This document shows positions 58,372 through 64,000 of a DNA stretch of 64,000 nucleotides, one piece after another. Each line of letters begins with the position of its first letter. Position 1 is the first letter of the stretch. The notes under the pieces were generated by a model. That model saw only the letters and a list, made by a program, of their open reading frames with translations. It did no database searches and was not told where the DNA came from. A program made the translations under genes and the position numbers. The stretch is from Chitinophagaceae bacterium (GTDB taxonomy: Bacteria > Bacteroidota > Bacteroidia > Chitinophagales > Chitinophagaceae), in contig CANGIT010000001.1 of NCBI GenBank assembly GCA_947454155.1, forward strand, positions 62,001 to 126,000. Reading direction: 5' to 3'.

Positions 58372-59175
58372 CTAATTCAGTTGATTGAAATCCTCGTCAT
58401 TCAACTGCGAACTCACTTCTTCTTCGCGGTTTTCGTTGTATTCGATGATGAAGTTGTTTCGTCCTTCTCCAATTAAAATTTGCATGTATTTCTGTTGCAC
58501 TAGCTCAAGCATGTTGAGAAAAAGGAAAATGGCATGTATACGGTTTTGACATACTTCAAAAATCTTTTCGAACGACAATGTTTTTTCCCTGCTGGCGATA
58601 TCGAGCATATAGTCGCGGCACTCCTCCATGGTGTAGTCGTATTGCACTACAGTATGTACAGGCTTGTTGTTTCTTTGCTGAATGCGTTGGATCACTTTTT
58701 CAAAAGCCTTCATAAGCTTGAAAAGCGTCACCGCCTGTATTTCTGTGCCTTCGCCCGACTCTTCGCCAATCTGAGCCAGTTCTTTTTGTACATTGCCCCT
58801 TTTGATCATCAGCATGCGCAGGGCTTCCATTTCAGCCAGTTGGGCGGAGGCCTCTTTGAATTTTTTATATTCCAGAATTTTATCCACCAATTCCATCCTT
58901 GGATCAATCTCATTGCCATCTGCATCGAGCTCTTTACGCGGCAGCAACATTTTCGCCTTAATGCGCATCAAAGTGCTAATGAACAAAATGAATTCACTGC
59001 TCAGTTCTATGTTAAGTATTCCTGACTGATGAATATGTTCAAGAAAGTCATTCGTGATTTTGGTAATCGGAATGTTGTAAATATCCAGTTCATCTCTTTC
59101 AATAAAAAACAGCAACAGGTCGAAGGGACCTTCGAATTCTTCGAGTTTGATCTGATAGGAAGGGTTATTGCTCAA
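58372..59175 (-). CDS. scpA: Segregation and condensation protein ScpA
   Basis: YQIKLEEFEGPFDLLLFFIERDELDIYNIPITKITNDFLEHI; winged-helix C-terminus FLNMLELVQQKYMQI. Confidence 0.94.
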   Translation of the reverse strand: MSNNPSYQIKLEEFEGPFDLLLFFIERDELDIYNIPITKITNDFLEHIHQSGILNIELSSEFILFISTLMRIKAKMLLPRKELDADGNEIDPRMELVDKILEYKKFKEASAQLAEMEALRMLMIKRGNVQKELAQIGEESGEGTEIQAVTLFKLMKAFEKVIQRIQQRNNKPVHTVVQYDYTMEECRDYMLDIASREKTLSFEKIFEVCQNRIHAIFLFLNMLELVQQKYMQILIGEGRNNFIIEYNENREEEVSSQLNDEDFNQLN

Positions 59176-59203
59176 AATAGGGGCATTTAAAAATAAAGGA
59201 CAT

Positions 59204-59211
59204 CAAAGATA
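59204..59211 (-). promoter_or_regulatory. Putative -7 box TATCTTTG for scpA
   Basis: Minus strand TATCTTTG 28 nt upstream of ATG 59175. Confidence 0.4.
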
Positions 59212-59239
59212 TAAACTTAGCGGCAGTGGTAGTTGAAAA

Positions 59240-60199
59240 TTATCCACCTTTATTGGTGCCGAATTTATAGGCAAAACCGATGCCCATCAGTTGCAGCCAT
59301 TGTGGTGCAGGACCTTTGCCGGGCTCCACGTTTTTAGTGTCGTTATCGTAGATCATGTCTACATTGAAAGTAAAGTTGATATACTTAGTGATTTTGGCTG
59401 TTATGGCATTGGTCCAATAGACATCGATGTTTTTGGGTTCTTTTTTATAATTGGAAAACAAGTCGAGTTTGGTTTTGTACGTGAATTTCTTCCCGAGTTT
59501 AGCGGTGTAGTTGGCAGAAAGAAAGGCCCCGAATTCTGAGCGTGCATTTTTTCCGGAATCAACGCCGTAGAGTCTTTTGATGCCAATGTCGGTTACTATG
59601 ATCCACTTGGCGGTGATGGGAGAAAAGAACAAAGAGAAGTTGTCTTTGGGTCGATAATCAAATCCTTGTGAAAGAATGATGTAAGTGGGTTGAAAACTTC
59701 TGGAGGTCAATGTGGGCGTATCGACACCTTGTGCATTTTTTGAATAGTTGTAACCATTGGCAAACTGAGAACGTAAATTGAAGAGGGAAGCCACGTTCAC
59801 TTTTTTCGACATGGCGAAGCCATATTTACTGACCATATCGATACGGTCGCTGGATTTTCTGCGGCCAAGGCTGGTGGTTTGCACGATACCGTAATTGAGG
59901 TCGAGGCTATTGTCCCAGGAATGTTTATCGGTTTTATAAAAAGCGTAAAGATTAATATACGCATTCAGAGAGAAAGAAAATTTATCACCTCCCGCCGACC
60001 AGTTGCTGAGAGAGCCCTGATTGACATTGAGATTGAAGGCGCCTCCCTTTTTCCAAACTTTGGGAATGGTATCTGCCGGATCTTTTTTGATTGCTTTTTC
60101 GGCCTCTTTTTTCAGGTCGGTGATTACTGCGTCTTGAGCCTGGGCATGTATGAACAGGCATAAAAAGAAGCCTGCCAAGATGAATGGTCTTTTCAACAT
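59240..60199 (-). CDS. DUF3078 domain-containing secreted/outer-membrane protein
   Basis: Signal peptide; KKGGAFNLNVNQGSLSNWSAGGDKFSFSLNAYINLYAFY motif. Confidence 0.88.
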   Translation of the reverse strand: MLKRPFILAGFFLCLFIHAQAQDAVITDLKKEAEKAIKKDPADTIPKVWKKGGAFNLNVNQGSLSNWSAGGDKFSFSLNAYINLYAFYKTDKHSWDNSLDLNYGIVQTTSLGRRKSSDRIDMVSKYGFAMSKKVNVASLFNLRSQFANGYNYSKNAQGVDTPTLTSRSFQPTYIILSQGFDYRPKDNFSLFFSPITAKWIIVTDIGIKRLYGVDSGKNARSEFGAFLSANYTAKLGKKFTYKTKLDLFSNYKKEPKNIDVYWTNAITAKITKYINFTFNVDMIYDNDTKNVEPGKGPAPQWLQLMGIGFAYKFGTNKGG

Positions 60200-60228
60200 G
60201 GGTTATAAAATTTGTAACGAAATAAGTA

Positions 60229-60600
60229 TTATTTTTTTAAGGCATCTCTGATTTCCATCAGCAACAGATCTGTGCTTGAAGGACCAGTGGGCTCGGCTTT
60301 TTCTTCTTTCTTTTTTAATGCGTTCATAGCTTTTATCAGCGAAAACAATACCACGCTGATCATGAAAAATTTGATCAATGCCGCCAGGAAATTACCGTAT
60401 TTGACTTCGCCCCAACTCAAATTGGCAATATCATGAACTTTTGCTGCATTGAGGGCCGGGGTCAGCAAAAGTGGGGTGATGATATCGTCCACCAAGGATG
60501 ATACGATGGCTCCAAAAGCGCCACCGATAATTACGGCTACTGCCAGTTCGAGGATGTTGCCTTTCATGATGAAAGACTTGAATTCTTTGATGAAACTCAT
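60229..60600 (-). CDS. mscL: Large-conductance mechanosensitive channel MscL
   Basis: KEFKSFIMKGNILELAVAVIIGGAFGAIVSSLVDDIITPLL. Confidence 0.97.
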   Translation of the reverse strand: MSFIKEFKSFIMKGNILELAVAVIIGGAFGAIVSSLVDDIITPLLLTPALNAAKVHDIANLSWGEVKYGNFLAALIKFFMISVVLFSLIKAMNALKKKEEKAEPTGPSSTDLLLMEIRDALKK

Positions 60601-60736
60601 GCTTGTTGAATTAAAGGTCAAAAATTGAAGTTGCTTTTTTTACTGAGCTTTTAAGCAAAGCATCAACAAAAAATAAAAGTATTGATTATTGATTATTTGC
60701 CCAATTTTGCTTTTCAATTCAAAGAAAATACTGATC

Positions 60737-61615
60737 ATGGGCGATAATTTCATCAAATGGCTATTGTTCATCGCGCTTTCCCTGATTTGGGGCAGCAGCT
60801 TTATTTTGATGAAAGTAGGCATGGAAAACCTCAGCCCTTTCCAGGTGGCATCGGTCAGGATAGTGGCTTCAGGTATCGTTATGTTGCCTATGGCATTGAA
60901 GAGTTTCAAAACCATCCCCTCCAAAAAAATACTGCTTGTCTTGCTGTCGGGGGCATTGGGCAGTCTGTTTCCTGCTTATCTTTTTTGCCTGGCCGAAACA
61001 GGCATCGACAGCTCACTGGCCGGGGCCTTGAACTCGCTGACCCCCATTTTTACCATCATTACTAGTGTGCTTTTTTTTCGCATGAAAACCCCTTGGCAAA
61101 AAGTTCTTGGGATATTAATCGCATTTTCAGGCTGTGCGGGTTTGTTTTTTAGCCAGGCGATGATTTCCGGTGGAGAGCATTATGGGTTTATCTTTTTTGT
61201 GCTGGTGGCTACTTTTTGCTATGGTTTAAATGTAAACGTGGTGCAGCATTATTTAAAGGAAATTCCCTCACTCAGTATTGTGGCCATGGCCATGACCCTT
61301 TGTGCCATTCCTGCGCTGTCGGTGCTTTTTTGGACCGGCTTTTTTTTTATGCCTATGACACCTGGCGTTTTAAAATCAGTTGGATTTTCCGCTCTACTGG
61401 GAGCCATGGGTACTTCATTGGCCAATCTCTTGTTTTACATGTTGATTAAAAAGTCAGGGCCACTATTCGCCTCTATGGTAACTTATGGTATCCCCTTTGT
61501 GGCCATTTTATGGGGAATAGGGTTTCACGAAAACATTGGTTGGATGCAGATTGTCAGCCTTTCGGTGATTTTGGGTGGGGTTTATGTGGCCAATTCGGGT
61601 GCAAAGGCACAATAA
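60737..61615 (+). CDS. EamA/DMT superfamily transporter
   Basis: LIWGSSFILMKVGMENLSPFQVASVRI and 10-TM pattern with duplicated halves. Confidence 0.92.
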   Translation: MGDNFIKWLLFIALSLIWGSSFILMKVGMENLSPFQVASVRIVASGIVMLPMALKSFKTIPSKKILLVLLSGALGSLFPAYLFCLAETGIDSSLAGALNSLTPIFTIITSVLFFRMKTPWQKVLGILIAFSGCAGLFFSQAMISGGEHYGFIFFVLVATFCYGLNVNVVQHYLKEIPSLSIVAMAMTLCAIPALSVLFWTGFFFMPMTPGVLKSVGFSALLGAMGTSLANLLFYMLIKKSGPLFASMVTYGIPFVAILWGIGFHENIGWMQIVSLSVILGGVYVANSGAKAQ

Positions 61616-61671
61616 TTCAATTTTCACTCTAAAAATTAGCCTTGAGTTTTTAATTTCCGGCTTTCAACCCT

Positions 61672-61679
61672 TACCTTTG
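61672..61679 (+). promoter_or_regulatory. Putative -7 box TACCTTTG for atpD
   Basis: TACCTTTGC 36 nt upstream of ATG 61716. Confidence 0.4.
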
Positions 61680-61706
61680 CGCCCGAAATCAATACGTCAT
61701 TTCTAA

Positions 61707-63221
<1,515 letters not shown>

Positions 63222-63224
63222 CAA

Positions 63225-63327
63225 GTTTAATGTTGAAGGTTTAAAGGTTTAATAGTTATTTCGAATCGGGATTAACCCCAATATAAACCTGAAATCATCA
63301 ATCCATTAAACTCTTAAACCATTAAAC
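63225..63327. repeat. Inverted pair of GTTTAATG-word tracts between atpD and atpC
   Basis: Left arm GTTTAATGTTGAAGGTTTAAAGGTTTAAT (63225-63253), right arm CCATTAAACTCTTAAACCATTAAAC (63303-63327). Confidence 0.75.
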
Positions 63328-63335
63328 GTTATTAC

Positions 63336-63593
63336 ATGAAATTAGAAATACTCACACCCGAACAGAAAATATTCAGCGGAGATGTTTATGGCGTTCAGTT
63401 GCCGGGCATCAGCGGATTATTTGAAGTGTTGGACAAGCATGCTCCACTGGTCAGTGCCTTGAAATCAGGTTCATTGAAGGTGCTTACCGATAAAAACAAT
63501 TCCACTTCTTACTCGATACAAGGTGGTTTTGTAGAGGTGCTGAACAACAAGACAACTGTTCTGGTAGAAGGTGCCAGCGAGAAAGAAAAATAA
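63336..63593 (+). CDS. atpC: F-type ATP synthase subunit epsilon
   Basis: MKLEILTPEQKIFSGDVYGVQLPGISGLFEVLDKHAPLVSALKSG; follows atpD. Confidence 0.95.
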   Translation: MKLEILTPEQKIFSGDVYGVQLPGISGLFEVLDKHAPLVSALKSGSLKVLTDKNNSTSYSIQGGFVEVLNNKTTVLVEGASEKEK

Positions 63594-63617
63594 TTCACAT
63601 CAGTTGTATTCATATTG

Positions 63618-63646
63618 ATCCCGTCTTTTCGACGGGATTTTTTTAT
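63618..63646 (+). terminator. Rho-independent terminator after atpC
   Basis: ATCCCGTC-TTTTC-GACGGGAT perfect 8-bp stem followed by TTTTTTATTT. Confidence 0.9.
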
Positions 63647-63825
63647 TTGAAAGTTACTGAATGTCAAAGGCTTCTTTTTACAAGAGACAAAGCAACAGAA
63701 CTGACGCAAAATAGGTCTTATTAAATATTGACAAAGGAATGACACAGCAATCTGCTTTATTATAGACGAATTGCAGACTTTCGCTGAAAGTATACAATCA
63801 CTTATTTTCCAAAAAGGACAGCATT

Positions 63826-64000
63826 ATGAAAAAGCTTTTTTTCTTTATGATTTTTTGTGTTTCTGCCAGTCACCTGATGGCACAAGACAAAGACAGATAC
63901 TCCGGATTAAATGAAATCAAACTTAATATTCCAATGGCCATTGCAGCCTTGCCTGAAATCAATTATGAAAGGTCTGTTGACGATAACGTAGGGATTGGAT
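63826..64000 (+). CDS. N-terminus of a secreted, probably outer-membrane beta-barrel protein; truncated by window end
   Basis: MKKLFFFMIFCVSASHLMAQDKDRYSGLNEIKLNIPMAIAALPEINYERSVDDNVGIG with signal peptide ending in MAQ. Confidence 0.7.
   Translation, partial: MKKLFFFMIFCVSASHLMAQDKDRYSGLNEIKLNIPMAIAALPEINYERSVDDNVGIG

Overview
This is a chromosomal window from a Bacteroidota genome, probably Chitinophagaceae-like. Support for that placement: PorX/GldD/GldE, an LpxC-FabZ fusion, a long IspG, TAnnTTTG-type promoter words and an isolated atpD-atpC pair. Almost all of it is densely packed core housekeeping DNA: lipid A genes (lpxA, lpxC/fabZ, lpxD, an LpxL-like gene), DNA repair (ruvB, ruvC, recQ, mutY), translation and tRNA modification (leuS, tig, tsaE, tsaB, arfB-like, tRNA-Leu), isoprenoids (dxs, ispG), nadB, relA/spoT, rng, scpA, ftsX, uppP, mscL and ATP synthase beta/epsilon. 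I see no CRISPR array, prophage, transposase or obvious multi-gene defence island. The only accessory-type module is a MntA/HepT nucleotidyltransferase-HEPN toxin-antitoxin pair. The more interesting signals are small or non-coding: (1) a 29-aa, extremely basic ORF missed by the ORF track; (2) a strong hairpin in the presumed 5' leader of the RNase E/G gene; (3) an orphan + strand terminator between two minus-strand genes, suggesting an unannotated sRNA; (4) a terminator-like hairpin between a promoter-like box and greA; (5) three genes with TAnnTTTG-N4-ATG starts, predicting leaderless mRNAs; (6) word-like intergenic repeat tracts, including an inverted pair between atpD and atpC; (7) an eroded 3-hydroxyacyl-CoA dehydrogenase-like pseudoenzyme translationally coupled to tsaB. 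I did not identify a convincing large novel system. All assignments are by eye, without database searches.
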